48,192 nt of DNA from an uncultured bacterium (GTDB lineage Bacteria > Patescibacteriota > Minisyncoccia > Phycocordibacterales > CAIZLB01). A program made the translations under genes and the position numbers. Under the pieces are notes generated by a model. It made no database searches. It saw only the letters and a program-made list of their open reading frames with translations, and was not told the DNA's origin. The DNA lies in assembly GCA_903864515.1 (NCBI GenBank), contig CAIPFZ010000009.1, positions 1 through 48,192 of the forward strand, given 5' to 3'. Shown piece after piece: positions 30,797-41,129 of the stretch. Position 1 is the first letter of the stretch, and each line of letters opens with the position of its first letter.

Positions 30797-31534
30797 ATGC
30801 AAAACAACGAACAAACACAAAGTAGAATGTCATTGCAAACAATGATAATACCGATAGCAATAATAATTGCAGGAGGATTAATAGCTGGAGGAATATATAT
30901 GACCGGTACTTCACAGAAGGCAGGAACTGCCCCACTTGGCGCTCAAAAAGCCAATATAGTAGTTGAGCCGGTAACTACAGCCGATCACGTATTAGGAGAC
31001 CCTAAGACTGCAAAGGTTACAATTATTGAGTACTCAGATTTGGAATGTCCATTCTGTAAAACATATCATGAGACTCTTTCAAAAATTTACGATGAGAACA
31101 AAGCAAGTGGAAAACTAGCGTGGGTATTCAGACACGCTCCAATTGTTGAACTTCACAGTAAAGCTCCAAAGGAGGCAGAAGCAACTGAGTGCGCAGCTGA
31201 GCTTGGTGGTAACGCAGTATTTTGGAAGTATCTTTCAGAATTATTCGCAACTACACCAACAAACAATGGGCTTAATCAAGAGAAACTTTATGAGATTGCA
31301 AGTAACTCTGGTCTAGATTCAAAAGCATTTAAAAAATGTCTAGATAGTGGAAAATATGCTATGAAGATAAATGAACAAATTATGGCTTCAAAAAAGGCTG
31401 GCGTTGAAGGTACTCCATATGCAGTTCTTGTAATGGACGGAAAAAATGTTCCATTAGTTGATAAAGATGGAAACGGAATGGGTGCCCTACCATATCCTCA
31501 AATGAAACAAATAATTGATCAGTTGATTAAATAA
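30797..31534 (+). CDS. Membrane-anchored DsbA-family thiol oxidoreductase
   Basis: This 245-aa protein has one N-terminal membrane anchor (~14-34), a short linker and a thioredoxin fold with the DsbA helical insertion. The active site is C84-P-F-C87 in SDLECPFCKTYH. The cis-proline loop is GVEGTPYAVL near 196. It belongs to the Thioredoxin_4/DsbA-like group and would oxidise or isomerise disulfides in exported proteins, with DsbB (13967-14386) as the likely reoxidant. A perfect -10 box lies 6 nt before the ATG, and an intrinsic terminator follows. The giant secreted protein encoded next to it has repeated cysteine pairs. Confidence 0.9.
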   Translation: MQNNEQTQSRMSLQTMIIPIAIIIAGGLIAGGIYMTGTSQKAGTAPLGAQKANIVVEPVTTADHVLGDPKTAKVTIIEYSDLECPFCKTYHETLSKIYDENKASGKLAWVFRHAPIVELHSKAPKEAEATECAAELGGNAVFWKYLSELFATTPTNNGLNQEKLYEIASNSGLDSKAFKKCLDSGKYAMKINEQIMASKKAGVEGTPYAVLVMDGKNVPLVDKDGNGMGALPYPQMKQIIDQLIK

Positions 31535-31556
31535 TATAAGTAAACTAAATCAGGCT

Positions 31557-31587
31557 AAAACCTCCGCCCAAAACAGCGGGGGTTTTT
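31557..31587 (+). terminator. Intrinsic terminator of the DsbA-like gene
   Basis: AAAACCTCCGC pairs with GCGGGGGTTTTT across CCAAAACA (one T-G pair), with a T-run in the descending arm. Confidence 0.85.
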
Positions 31588-31684
31588 CTATTGCAAAAAA
31601 TATAACACACTCCTCACCATTACTCTCTATAAATTAGACCTTAATGCAAATATGTTTTACCTTTACCCAACCACACCCCCCCCG

Positions 31685-34600
31685 CTACCTCCTAATCGCC
31701 TTAATAAAATTATTAACATTCTCCTTAAACCACCAGAATGGCTCTTCAATTGATGTAATATTTCTATAATAACTATTATCTGTTCTATATAAGAAATCGC
31801 TAGATCTAACCTCCAACAACAGATTTCCAATTTTTAGCACGTGAACACTTCCACCCTTTGGAACAGCAACATCTACCTTAACAACATTATTTTTATCCTT
31901 TGAATATTTAACATTCTTTCCATTGAATGTAACAGCAACTTTTTTATCAATATGTCTTGCTGATACAGCCAGTACAGAATATGGATTAACATTTATTATT
32001 TGATACAAACCTCCCTTTGCATCAATTGATAGTTTTGTTGGAGTCTCTATACCATCGACAGAAACAAACAACAGATTAAGAGGCTGGAGAGTTTTAGTCT
32101 TTATAATTTGATTTAGAGTTGGAGTATTAATTGGACTATTCTCCATTGAATACAATGCAAATCCATTTATAATACCCGCGGAACTTAATTCTTTTTTAAT
32201 GGAAGGGACCGCTTCAGACAAATCAACCAACTCCTTAGGTAGTGAATCATTAAGGAATTTTTCTACATTATCCTTAATCCTAAATTTAGGCACCGTTTTA
32301 AATCCTATTGGACGAAGTCTTGCAAGTCCAGCAAGCGGATTAACAAAGCGAGAAATTCCAAAGTTTGCATCCGTGTCTCTTACAAGTTTCTCAAGATTTG
32401 ATAAATTCAAATTATTATTTAAACCATTATTTGTAATAGTACTACCGCTTGATCCAGCGCCAGCACTAGCTCCTGCATTATTGTTTGAATTACTTGGAGC
32501 AGAAGGTGTTGGGTTTGAAACCACAGGTGAATATGTACCTATAATACTTTGACCTATGTAACTTCCCCCAGAATGATTCTCACTTGGGCAACCTGTATTT
32601 GTTCCATTTCCAGCATTATTTATAATAGTTCCATACGAAGAGTTAATTGAAGATACTCCACCAGAATTTCCTCCTGGACCACAATATGTCGCTTGACCTC
32701 CTGTAGCCTGACTATTAGGAGCCGTACTTGTTGCAACAGAGTTGATAACCGTGATAGTTCCTCCGTCACCTCCACCAAGAGTTCCGTCTCCTCCACTGGC
32801 AGTAATATTTGCCGTTGTTGATGTGGATATATGAATATTACCTCCATCGCCTCCTATACCATTACTATTATCTGCCCCATCTGCAGATGTTGTTCCTGTA
32901 ACAGTCAGATTTGTAAGATTAAAGTCATACGCATCACCACCATCGTACGCACCATTACCAGATATAAATCCATCAATTTCATTACCTGAAACTCCATCGA
33001 TTGTAATATCATTTGATCCAATATAAATATCATTTCCAATATCATGCGCGATTGTAGTTGAAGAGAACAAGATTACAAAATCATCCCCAGCTGGAACAGA
33101 ACCTAGATTATCAGTGAGTGTTGCATCTTCAAACCAGTTTGCTGGATTATCCCACATTCCATCGCCAGTAGAATTAATAAATGATCTACCGTTTGGATAT
33201 GAGTGATATGTTATTGTACCAGTGACAATACCAGTAAGTGGTGCAACAACAAAACGATAAACATCAGCGTTACCTATTACAGTACCTGAGTTTACTGCAC
33301 GTCCATTGAAATATGTACGTCCCAAAATTGTTCCTGAATTAACACTTGTATCATTAAAGTATCCTATACCTTTAGTGTATCCAATGTTTGAACTTTGATC
33401 ATTAAATTTCCAAGTAGTAATTGTTGCCCCGACCCTGTCTTTAACTAATCCAAGAACTCGTCCAGTTCCCAAGAATGAAGTTGATGTAGAAAATGTTACC
33501 TTTCCATTTAGAGCTATGATATTATTTAATGTTAAATTACCAGTTGTTGTACCGCTACTGAATGATGAATCATTTGCTGTTGTGCTTCCATTTATTGTTC
33601 CACTATTGATTGAATAGTTGTTTAGGACAACATTTCCATTTATTACTCCATGATTAGTTGAACTAGCTCTCAAAACAGAATCTCCATTTATAATACCGTT
33701 ATTTAATGTATTTCCAGCAATTGAAATTCCTCCATGCATGACTCCGCTGTTACTAACATTTCCAACAAAATTAACACTACTTGTTGCAACAATTCCTGTT
33801 TGTTGAATCGTGATATTTGAAATAGATGCAGTACCATCACCCATGAGTAATCCTGCTATTGTTGTATCTCCAGTTATACTTGTTAAATCATTAACTGTGG
33901 TTGTTCCAGATGAAGTTACAGATCCAGATACTGTTGTACTTGCTATCGTAAATCCATATTGATTTCCTATTATATTTCCAGTTATAGCGTGCCCAGCTCC
34001 GTTTATAATAACGCCAGATCCTAAGATATTACAATTTTCAGCTATATCAGCTTCTAATGTATAAGTTCCAGCAAAATATAAATTACCACAATGACTTATT
34101 AGACCTGGAAAAACAGGTATTCCACCTTGAAGATATCTACTGGTCATTCCATCTCTTGGTATTAAATATTTATCAGAATTAAATACAAAACCTGTGTTTC
34201 CTTCATCGTTAAAAATTGTACTACTTGATACATTGATTGATGGACCAGTATTATTTAAATCTTTAATTCTTAAATAATTTAATGTCGATGTTCCATTTAT
34301 ACCAATTGACGCTTGTATTCCAGGAACAGTTGATTTAATTGTCAGTAAATTATCTGCATCATACCCTAGAAGTGTTGTTGATCCTGATATATTTAATACT
34401 GAACCTGATGTTAGAAATAGTGTATCTCTAATTGCAACAGCCACATTCTTTACTAGATTGATAACATTATTTACCCCATTCAATGTTTGACTCAAACCAT
34501 TAAGTGTTGCTGTTCCGTTTACAGTACCGATTGTAAACAACTTTGTATTATTAAACACAGCACTACCATTTATTATCCCGTTATTTGATGCACCATCATT

Positions 34601-37600
34601 AAACACAACGGAAAATGTATTTCCGATTGTTATTTCATTTGAAGATAAGTCATTAAATATTAAGTGAATAATATCAATTCCATCTCCTCCCTTGATTGTC
34701 CCACCGATTGAACCCGCCCATTTCATGGAGTTAGATAGATTAAATGTACCCGCTACAGCATCACTATAAATCACGTTACCTGTAATTATTCCGGAATTAT
34801 ATGCCCCACTATTGAATGTAGCATTTCCAATTATTTTTGTAGTATTATTTGTGGAATTTGAAAATATTACACCTGACGCATTTGCACCGGCAGTTAGACC
34901 CGTTGAATCAATAAATAACGGAAGCGTTGTTGTTGACCAACTTATGACAGGAGAAGTATTACCTACAAGAAATACTCCACTTGAACCAACAGGAAGGCTT
35001 CCTTTGTTGACTGAACATGACGCATCTGTAAACCAATTTGAAACATTACTCCAATTTGAGTCCGCCGTTCCACACCAATAATGAGGAGAGTATGTAAATG
35101 AACTTGTCTTCGTTGAAATTACACCTCCAGCATCAACTCCTTTTATTGATAGAGTAACGGAGCCTGATACTGCAGGGGGGATAATATCTGCTCCATCAAG
35201 TGCACAATCTGCAGTTGAAGTTGATACGAAGTTATCATATGAATAGTAACAAGAAGTGGCTGTAGACCAAGATATTATTGGTCTCCAGGCTGTTGTTGTA
35301 GATAAGTTTTGAGGAAGAAAAATGCTCGGGCTAATAACTAGTGGGTTTTTTACTAACACAAAGATATCTGGCCTAGCCACAGCAACAACCCTGTTTCCAT
35401 CAGCTGAGGAAGAAACACCTAAATATTCTCTGGTTGGATCAGAGGTGCTTTGTGCCCATGTTACACCGCCGTCTTCTGATGTGTAAATATGACCCGTGAA
35501 AACAGCAGCTGTAATTTTATTTCCGTCTGCAGACATTGTCAAATCTTTCCAAGATTTTAATCCGGCAGTTGATGTAGCCCATGTTACTCCACTATCTGAT
35601 GATAGATATATATAAGAACCTGCAATGGCAGCTAGTTTTGTTGCATCCGAAGATGCTGTAATATCAATCCAAGCCTTTGTACCGAGAGAAAGTGATCCTG
35701 TACTGGTTGCCCATGTTGCACCGCCGTCTGCTGACAAGTATATGTATCCACTATTTACTACACCTGCCGCCTTAAGACCGTTAGCTGATAGAGCAAAATC
35801 TCGCCAAGCCCTAATTGGAACACTGAGTTGAGAAGTCCATGTATTACCATAATCTTCTGATATGTATAAATAGCTATTATTTTTTGCAACAATCATTCTA
35901 GATCCATCTGCAGATGACGCAAGACCATACCAGCCTCCTGTACCTGAATTACTAGATTGAGTCCAGTTCAAACCAGAATCTGTTGAAAAGTAAATCTTAG
36001 TAACAATGTCTCCTTGGCTTGCAACAAGCTTTGTTCCATCAGCCGTTGATACAACATTCCAGCCGTAAGACGCCATTGGTGCATTGGTTCTAATCCAATT
36101 AATACCGCTATCAATTGATCTGTATATATAGCTCCCCCCAGTAAACATCTTGTCCCCGTCTATAGATACTGCAGTAGAATCTAGGTCAGCATCACTTACA
36201 CCACTCACCAGAGTCCACCCATTCAATATGTAATTGAATATTACACTTCCAATACTGACATTACTATTATCATCAGTAGATCTCAGCGATAAAGTAACAG
36301 AACCATTAGATGGAGGCAGGGAAATATCTGTTCCATTCATTGCACAATTTGCAGTTGAAGTCGACACCCAATTATTATATGAATATTGGCAATTTGTTTT
36401 TTTAAATCCCCACGTTATTGATGGTGACCATATCAAATTTGTAAGATATGAACTTGCAATAGGTCTATTGATTGTAATGTATGAATTTAAAAATTTATCA
36501 TTAGCATTAAGATCTAATATATACAAATGCTTATCATCATCAGACCTTGCGGCCAATATTTTTTTTCCATCACCTGACACTTCAATATTAAACCAGTCAC
36601 CTAACCCAGTTGATGAACGTGGCTCCCAATTATTTCCACCATCCTTTGATACATATATATAACCATCAAAAGTAGCAGCGGCAAGTGTCATTCCATCATC
36701 TGATGCCGAAACACTATACCATGCCCTGGCTACATCGTTCACACGTGAATTCCAAGTCACTCCACCATCTGTTGATACATATATAAAATTAGTACTCGCA
36801 ACGGCTACTAGCCTTGAACCATCTCCAGATGATGCGACAGCCTTCCAATCTTTATAACCCAAAGCAGTACTTGTTGCCCAATTTGCACCACCATCAGTTG
36901 ATATATATACATATCCTGTCTGACCAGATGTGTTTCCACTTGCAATCAACTTCATACCATCATTAGAAGAAGCTAGACCATACCAATATTTTGATCCCGC
37001 TGATGTACGTTGAACCCATGTTACACCACTATCTGTAGAGGTATAGATATAACCACCAAAAACTGAAGCAGCAAGATTTACACCATCGGAAGACGATGTA
37101 ACTCTAAACCAAGAACGTGTTGTAGTTCCACGAGGTACCCATGTAGCCCCACTATCTACTGAAGTATATATAAGACCATTGTTGCTAACTGCAGAAACTA
37201 ACTTAACACCATCATCAGAAGAGGCTGCTACAGCCCAAGATCTTTTAACATCAGAGGTACGCTGTACCCAAGAAGTACCACCATTACTTGATGTCCAAAT
37301 ATAATCATTGATCATATTTGCCAGTATTTTTGTACCATCATATGAAAGGGCAAAGCTGTCATAACCACTCCAACCTCTTAGACCTAATGCAGTGTTTTTA
37401 ACAAAACTATACAAGTAAGTAAAAGGAACATTTTTTATATTTACATTATTATTAGAATCAACTGTTCGTATATATAAAATATTTTGCCCATCATTTGATG
37501 GAGGTAGAATATCAGACCCCCCATTTAGACAGTTTACCGTCGAGGTCGATATAAAATTGTCATATGAATACTGACAAGTTACAAGACTTTCATTATTGAC

Positions 37601-40054
37601 ACTGTAATCGATATCTGGAAACCAAATTAGAGCCTCGTAACTTTTATTTAATTCAGGTAAATTAACTTGAATATTTTTATTACCATCATTTGTAAAATTA
37701 ACAGACTTAGTAATCACTTCTCTCATTGCACTTATTCCCTTTACATATAAAGTATAGTTTCCACTTTGTGGTGGTGGAATATCTGATCCACTCAGGGCAC
37801 AATTTGCAGTTGAGGTTGAGATGAAGTTGTCATATGAATAGTAACAATACTTTGATGTACCCCAGGAAATCACAGGATTCCAATCTATAACACTACTACT
37901 TGCGAATGGTGTAACAATGTCTACTGAATAAACTGATGGGAATTTTGAGCTGGTATAAATATAACCATTAAGCACTGCGGCTGCCATTCTATTACCATCA
38001 CCAGATGATGTTACACCAAACCAAACCCTGTTAGAATCTTGTGCTGTCCAGCTTACACCTGAATCTGTGGAAGTATATATCTTACCACTATTAACTACCG
38101 AGGTAAGTACGTTACCATTTATTGAAGATGTGACAGATCGCCAAGCCCTGTTTGCATCATTCACACGAGGAGTAAAATTCACACCCCCATCAATTGATGT
38201 ATACAAATAACCAGTACCAGCTGCAGCTACAACTTTTAATCCATCTGCAGATATTGCAATTGACTTCCAGTCTTTTGTTCCAAGTGCTAGAGAACCTGTA
38301 CTTGTTGCCCATGTATTCCCACCGTCAGTTGATCTATATATATACCCCGCACTACCAGTTCCAGCAAACATTACTCCACCGTCAGCGGAGACAGTAGTTG
38401 TAAGCCAACCCCTATTAGCGTCATTCATTCTAGATGTCCAAGTAACACCACCGTCTAATGACACGTAAAGATAATTGTTACTTGCGCTGGCTAAAATCTT
38501 TTTTCCGTCAGCAGACATCGCAATAGAATTCCAAGATTTTATTCCATCAGCAACGTATGTTGCCCACGTAAAACCACCATCCGTTGATACATATATATTT
38601 GTGTTTGAACCTAATGCTGCTACCTTTCTTCCATCAGCAGACATTGCGACAGACTCCCAAACTCTTGTGATATCAGAAGTGCGCTGTGTCCAAGTGACAC
38701 CACTGTCAATTGATCCATATATATAACCAGCGGAGGCAAGAGCGATTAATTTCACACCATCAACAGAAGACGCGATGGACTTCCATTGTCTAGATTCTGC
38801 AGACAATCTGGAAATCCAGACTTCACCAAATAGAGGATTTAATCTTAATCTCAAGCCAAAATCTAGGTTATTAACAATAAGAGAATTTATGTCTGCGGTA
38901 GTAGTTGCTGTACTTGTACCAGCAATTGAAACTGCATAACTAATGTTAAGCATTGATGTTGAAAAAGTAGTTGACGCCACAGTTAATGATTCAGCAGAAA
39001 TTAAAATATTAGGAGAATTTATTTTCTTACCAGTCAAATTTAGCGCACCTCCAGAGATAGTAATTGTTGAGGATGATTTTATAAGATTTGAAAAATTAAC
39101 TGCCGTAGTTGAAGCCAGAGTAAAATTTGAATAACCTGATGCATCGGTGAAGTAATTCAAGTTTGAAGTTGTAGCCGATGTAATAGAATACCCAGCACCA
39201 TCGAAAATAATATTATTAGATCCTGCAACAAAACAAGTTCCACTTACATTCGTAATATTTTGACTTAAAGTAAACAAACCAGATCCAAACAATGTACCAC
39301 AAGAAGAAACAGTGCCTGGAAAGATCGGCCAAGTTCCTCCAATATAAACTCCATAGTTTGTAGCATTATCATTAAAAAATGAAAGAGAACTCAAGGTGAC
39401 ATTTGTCTTATTTAGAGAGTTTGTGTAATTTAAATCCAATCCTCCATCTGTGTTTCTCCCTACCGTTCCAGTACCTGCAAGAGTAGATATGGTTGAACTT
39501 GATATATTTAAATCATAACTTGTTAGATCAATATTTCCTCCAATTCCTCCATATTGCTTGCTAGATGAATTTCCTCCAGCTGTTGTAATTCCACCAACAG
39601 AAGAATAGAAGACCGCAACATCTCCTCCATCTCCCCCATTGCCGTTATTTTCTCCCAAGCCTGTAACATCAGAATTTCCACTCAAATTAACACCGGTAGT
39701 GTACCCTGTTATTATTAATTCATTTATAATTAAATTAGTATATCCATTTGCACCTTCTGTAAGTGAACTGCTTGGACCACCATCTCTTTGACGAGCGTCA
39801 ATTGCAATAGACCCTGAACCTGATACTGTGTATCCCCCACCATTAATAATTACATTATCAGATGAAATATTGAAACACGTTGATGTTCCGTTTGAGACAC
39901 TTGAAGTCAAATTATACACCCCAGGAACCGCCAATTCTCCACATGTATTTATGTCCCCCGGAAGCAAAACATCAGCACTGGATATTTGCGGAGTTAGACA
40001 AAAGAAAAAAGTAAAAAATATCGCCATAGATATGATTATTTTTTGCTTGTTCAT
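31685..40054 (-). CDS. Giant secreted protein with three seven-bladed beta-propellers and beta-helix regions
   Basis: The 2789-aa protein has a signal peptide (hydrophobic 5-24, likely cleavage after the SSA near 27). Residues ~30-400 are beta-helix-like, with CG..G.Y.L...C..I...N.IING repeats. Three blocks follow at ~422-703, ~893-1185 and ~1279-1568. Each holds seven repeats of about 41 aa with the BNR/Asp-box S-x-D-x-G-x-T-W, so each should be one seven-bladed propeller. Four copies of a ~75-aa module with YSYDNF(I/V)STST and a cysteine pair follow the blocks (two after the first). Residues ~1655-2500 are beta-helix (N-G-x-I-N-G repeats), then a Ser/Asn/Gly linker and a ~240-aa C-terminal domain. 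No sortase motif or C-terminal membrane segment is seen. A surface adhesin or cell-envelope layer role is inferred. TATAAT lies 7 nt before the ATG. Confidence 0.85.
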   Translation of the reverse strand: MNKQKIIISMAIFFTFFFCLTPQISSADVLLPGDINTCGELAVPGVYNLTSSVSNGTSTCFNISSDNVIINGGGYTVSGSGSIAIDARQRDGGPSSSLTEGANGYTNLIINELIITGYTTGVNLSGNSDVTGLGENNGNGGDGGDVAVFYSSVGGITTAGGNSSSKQYGGIGGNIDLTSYDLNISSSTISTLAGTGTVGRNTDGGLDLNYTNSLNKTNVTLSSLSFFNDNATNYGVYIGGTWPIFPGTVSSCGTLFGSGLFTLSQNITNVSGTCFVAGSNNIIFDGAGYSITSATTSNLNYFTDASGYSNFTLASTTAVNFSNLIKSSSTITISGGALNLTGKKINSPNILISAESLTVASTTFSTSMLNISYAVSIAGTSTATTTADINSLIVNNLDFGLRLRLNPLFGEVWISRLSAESRQWKSIASSVDGVKLIALASAGYIYGSIDSGVTWTQRTSDITRVWESVAMSADGRKVAALGSNTNIYVSTDGGFTWATYVADGIKSWNSIAMSADGKKILASASNNYLYVSLDGGVTWTSRMNDANRGWLTTTVSADGGVMFAGTGSAGYIYRSTDGGNTWATSTGSLALGTKDWKSIAISADGLKVVAAAGTGYLYTSIDGGVNFTPRVNDANRAWRSVTSSINGNVLTSVVNSGKIYTSTDSGVSWTAQDSNRVWFGVTSSGDGNRMAAAVLNGYIYTSSKFPSVYSVDIVTPFASSSVIDWNPVISWGTSKYCYYSYDNFISTSTANCALSGSDIPPPQSGNYTLYVKGISAMREVITKSVNFTNDGNKNIQVNLPELNKSYEALIWFPDIDYSVNNESLVTCQYSYDNFISTSTVNCLNGGSDILPPSNDGQNILYIRTVDSNNNVNIKNVPFTYLYSFVKNTALGLRGWSGYDSFALSYDGTKILANMINDYIWTSSNGGTSWVQRTSDVKRSWAVAASSDDGVKLVSAVSNNGLIYTSVDSGATWVPRGTTTRSWFRVTSSSDGVNLAASVFGGYIYTSTDSGVTWVQRTSAGSKYWYGLASSNDGMKLIASGNTSGQTGYVYISTDGGANWATSTALGYKDWKAVASSGDGSRLVAVASTNFIYVSTDGGVTWNSRVNDVARAWYSVSASDDGMTLAAATFDGYIYVSKDGGNNWEPRSSTGLGDWFNIEVSGDGKKILAARSDDDKHLYILDLNANDKFLNSYITINRPIASSYLTNLIWSPSITWGFKKTNCQYSYNNWVSTSTANCAMNGTDISLPPSNGSVTLSLRSTDDNSNVSIGSVIFNYILNGWTLVSGVSDADLDSTAVSIDGDKMFTGGSYIYRSIDSGINWIRTNAPMASYGWNVVSTADGTKLVASQGDIVTKIYFSTDSGLNWTQSSNSGTGGWYGLASSADGSRMIVAKNNSYLYISEDYGNTWTSQLSVPIRAWRDFALSANGLKAAGVVNSGYIYLSADGGATWATSTGSLSLGTKAWIDITASSDATKLAAIAGSYIYLSSDSGVTWATSTAGLKSWKDLTMSADGNKITAAVFTGHIYTSEDGGVTWAQSTSDPTREYLGVSSSADGNRVVAVARPDIFVLVKNPLVISPSIFLPQNLSTTTAWRPIISWSTATSCYYSYDNFVSTSTADCALDGADIIPPAVSGSVTLSIKGVDAGGVISTKTSSFTYSPHYWCGTADSNWSNVSNWFTDASCSVNKGSLPVGSSGVFLVGNTSPVISWSTTTLPLFIDSTGLTAGANASGVIFSNSTNNTTKIIGNATFNSGAYNSGIITGNVIYSDAVAGTFNLSNSMKWAGSIGGTIKGGDGIDIIHLIFNDLSSNEITIGNTFSVVFNDGASNNGIINGSAVFNNTKLFTIGTVNGTATLNGLSQTLNGVNNVINLVKNVAVAIRDTLFLTSGSVLNISGSTTLLGYDADNLLTIKSTVPGIQASIGINGTSTLNYLRIKDLNNTGPSINVSSSTIFNDEGNTGFVFNSDKYLIPRDGMTSRYLQGGIPVFPGLISHCGNLYFAGTYTLEADIAENCNILGSGVIINGAGHAITGNIIGNQYGFTIASTTVSGSVTSSGTTTVNDLTSITGDTTIAGLLMGDGTASISNITIQQTGIVATSSVNFVGNVSNSGVMHGGISIAGNTLNNGIINGDSVLRASSTNHGVINGNVVLNNYSINSGTINGSTTANDSSFSSGTTTGNLTLNNIIALNGKVTFSTSTSFLGTGRVLGLVKDRVGATITTWKFNDQSSNIGYTKGIGYFNDTSVNSGTILGRTYFNGRAVNSGTVIGNADVYRFVVAPLTGIVTGTITYHSYPNGRSFINSTGDGMWDNPANWFEDATLTDNLGSVPAGDDFVILFSSTTIAHDIGNDIYIGSNDITIDGVSGNEIDGFISGNGAYDGGDAYDFNLTNLTVTGTTSADGADNSNGIGGDGGNIHISTSTTANITASGGDGTLGGGDGGTITVINSVATSTAPNSQATGGQATYCGPGGNSGGVSSINSSYGTIINNAGNGTNTGCPSENHSGGSYIGQSIIGTYSPVVSNPTPSAPSNSNNNAGASAGAGSSGSTITNNGLNNNLNLSNLEKLVRDTDANFGISRFVNPLAGLARLRPIGFKTVPKFRIKDNVEKFLNDSLPKELVDLSEAVPSIKKELSSAGIINGFALYSMENSPINTPTLNQIIKTKTLQPLNLLFVSVDGIETPTKLSIDAKGGLYQIINVNPYSVLAVSARHIDKKVAVTFNGKNVKYSKDKNNVVKVDVAVPKGGSVHVLKIGNLLLEVRSSDFLYRTDNSYYRNITSIEEPFWWFKENVNNFIKAIRR

Positions 40055-40061
40055 TTGTTAA

Positions 40062-40067
40062 ATTATA
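40062..40067 (-). promoter_or_regulatory. -10 box (TATAAT) of the giant protein gene
   Basis: Perfect TATAAT, 7 nt before the ATG at 40054; even this 8.4-kb gene appears to have a leaderless mRNA. Confidence 0.6.
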
Positions 40068-40295
40068 ACATTTTTTATGCAAATACTACGTAAATAAATG
40101 GGGATAACTTTAGATAATTACATCCATTGACTGATAGCTATATAATGTGGCAATATAGCAAGCAGAATAGCCTTGCCCAAACTGTTCAGACCCATGGTAT
40201 TCTCCCCAAGGGGAATAACTGTATAGACGAGTAGTCAATACTGAGGTGCTTTTACCTCATGGTCACAACTCCAGGCATTAGATACATCAAACAAA

Positions 40296-40967
40296 TTGAG
40301 CCCAAACAGATATAATCATATCAGTGAACTACTATGCGGAGACTTGATATCTGCATACGAACGTCGCAATGGAATTGACCTCGATGAAGAGTCCCACCTC
40401 TTAGCTTCCGCTGAGAAATGGCGCTTCATCATTGGATCAATACTTATTACAACCCTGTGTGCAACAGCGTGGATCATGGTAGAACCACTCACCAAGATAT
40501 TCAACCTTCAATTTACAGGATTGGAATTTTCCAGACTGCAAATGGCGTCCATTCTGGTTATCATCACTGAAGCTGCATTCTATTGGCGTGTGCATAACAT
40601 CCGCGGAAGGCACGATGGAGTATTCCAACGTCTATACTGGGCAATAATGTGCGTTGCACCATATTGCTATTGTAGCTTGACGTGTATATCTCCTTCAGCG
40701 ATTGAAACAAAGCCGTTTCCAATAACGAAGGCGGTCATCTTGGATGGCTTGCGCATTGCAAAGGATAGAATTCAAAAATACAAAAACCTCATTGAACTCA
40801 TAAAGACAATGAGGCAACAAGTATCTGTTGAGTTCATCCAAGAAACGCAAGAAGGGTTGGAAGATGCGGAAGATGCATTGGTTCAAATCCAGGAACATCT
40901 AAGTCTCTTTGATGTTACAGACCCGGATGCTGACGACGGGCAAACCAACTTTGATTTTAGGGATTAA
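40296..40967 (+). CDS. Membrane protein with C-terminal coiled coil, unknown
   Basis: No family is recognised. The 223-aa product has a cytosolic N-terminal ~40 residues and two clear membrane segments (~44-64 and ~82-100). A third hydrophobic stretch rich in cysteine lies near 115-133 (WAIMCVAPYCYCSLTC). A charged helical tail (~150-210) is likely coiled coil and ends very acidic. The start is a TTG with no Shine-Dalgarno; a TATAAT at 40311-40316 lies inside this frame, so the real start may be the TTG at 40344. More GC-rich than its neighbours, it has its own strong terminator. Confidence 0.55.
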   Translation: MSPNRYNHISELLCGDLISAYERRNGIDLDEESHLLASAEKWRFIIGSILITTLCATAWIMVEPLTKIFNLQFTGLEFSRLQMASILVIITEAAFYWRVHNIRGRHDGVFQRLYWAIMCVAPYCYCSLTCISPSAIETKPFPITKAVILDGLRIAKDRIQKYKNLIELIKTMRQQVSVEFIQETQEGLEDAEDALVQIQEHLSLFDVTDPDADDGQTNFDFRD

Positions 40968-41048
40968 GATAGCTTCAGCCTGAAGCCTTCGTAAGACCTA
41001 TTATCAAATCAATCAAAACAATTCAATCATTTAACAATTCACTTCACC

Positions 41049-41084
41049 CCTCCGCACGCAGTGTGCGGAGGTTTTGTTTTTTTG
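41049..41084 (+). terminator. Intrinsic terminator after the 40296 gene
   Basis: CCTCCGCAC pairs with GTGCGGAGG across a 5-nt loop, followed by TTTTGTTTTTTTG. Confidence 0.9.
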
Positions 41085-41114
41085 AATTACAATCCATTGG
41101 CACAACTTTAATGC

Positions 41115-41120
41115 TACAAT
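41115..41120 (+). promoter_or_regulatory. -10 box (TACAAT) of the trypsin-like protease gene
   Basis: TACAAT with a 9-nt spacer to the ATG at 41130. Confidence 0.45.
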
Positions 41121-41129
41121 ATTTAAATC

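Noticed and set aside
31685..40054. CRISPR-like or tandem DNA repeat array in the giant gene
   Set aside because: The repetition is at protein level with about 41-residue periods and diverged DNA; there are no constant repeats with unique spacers.
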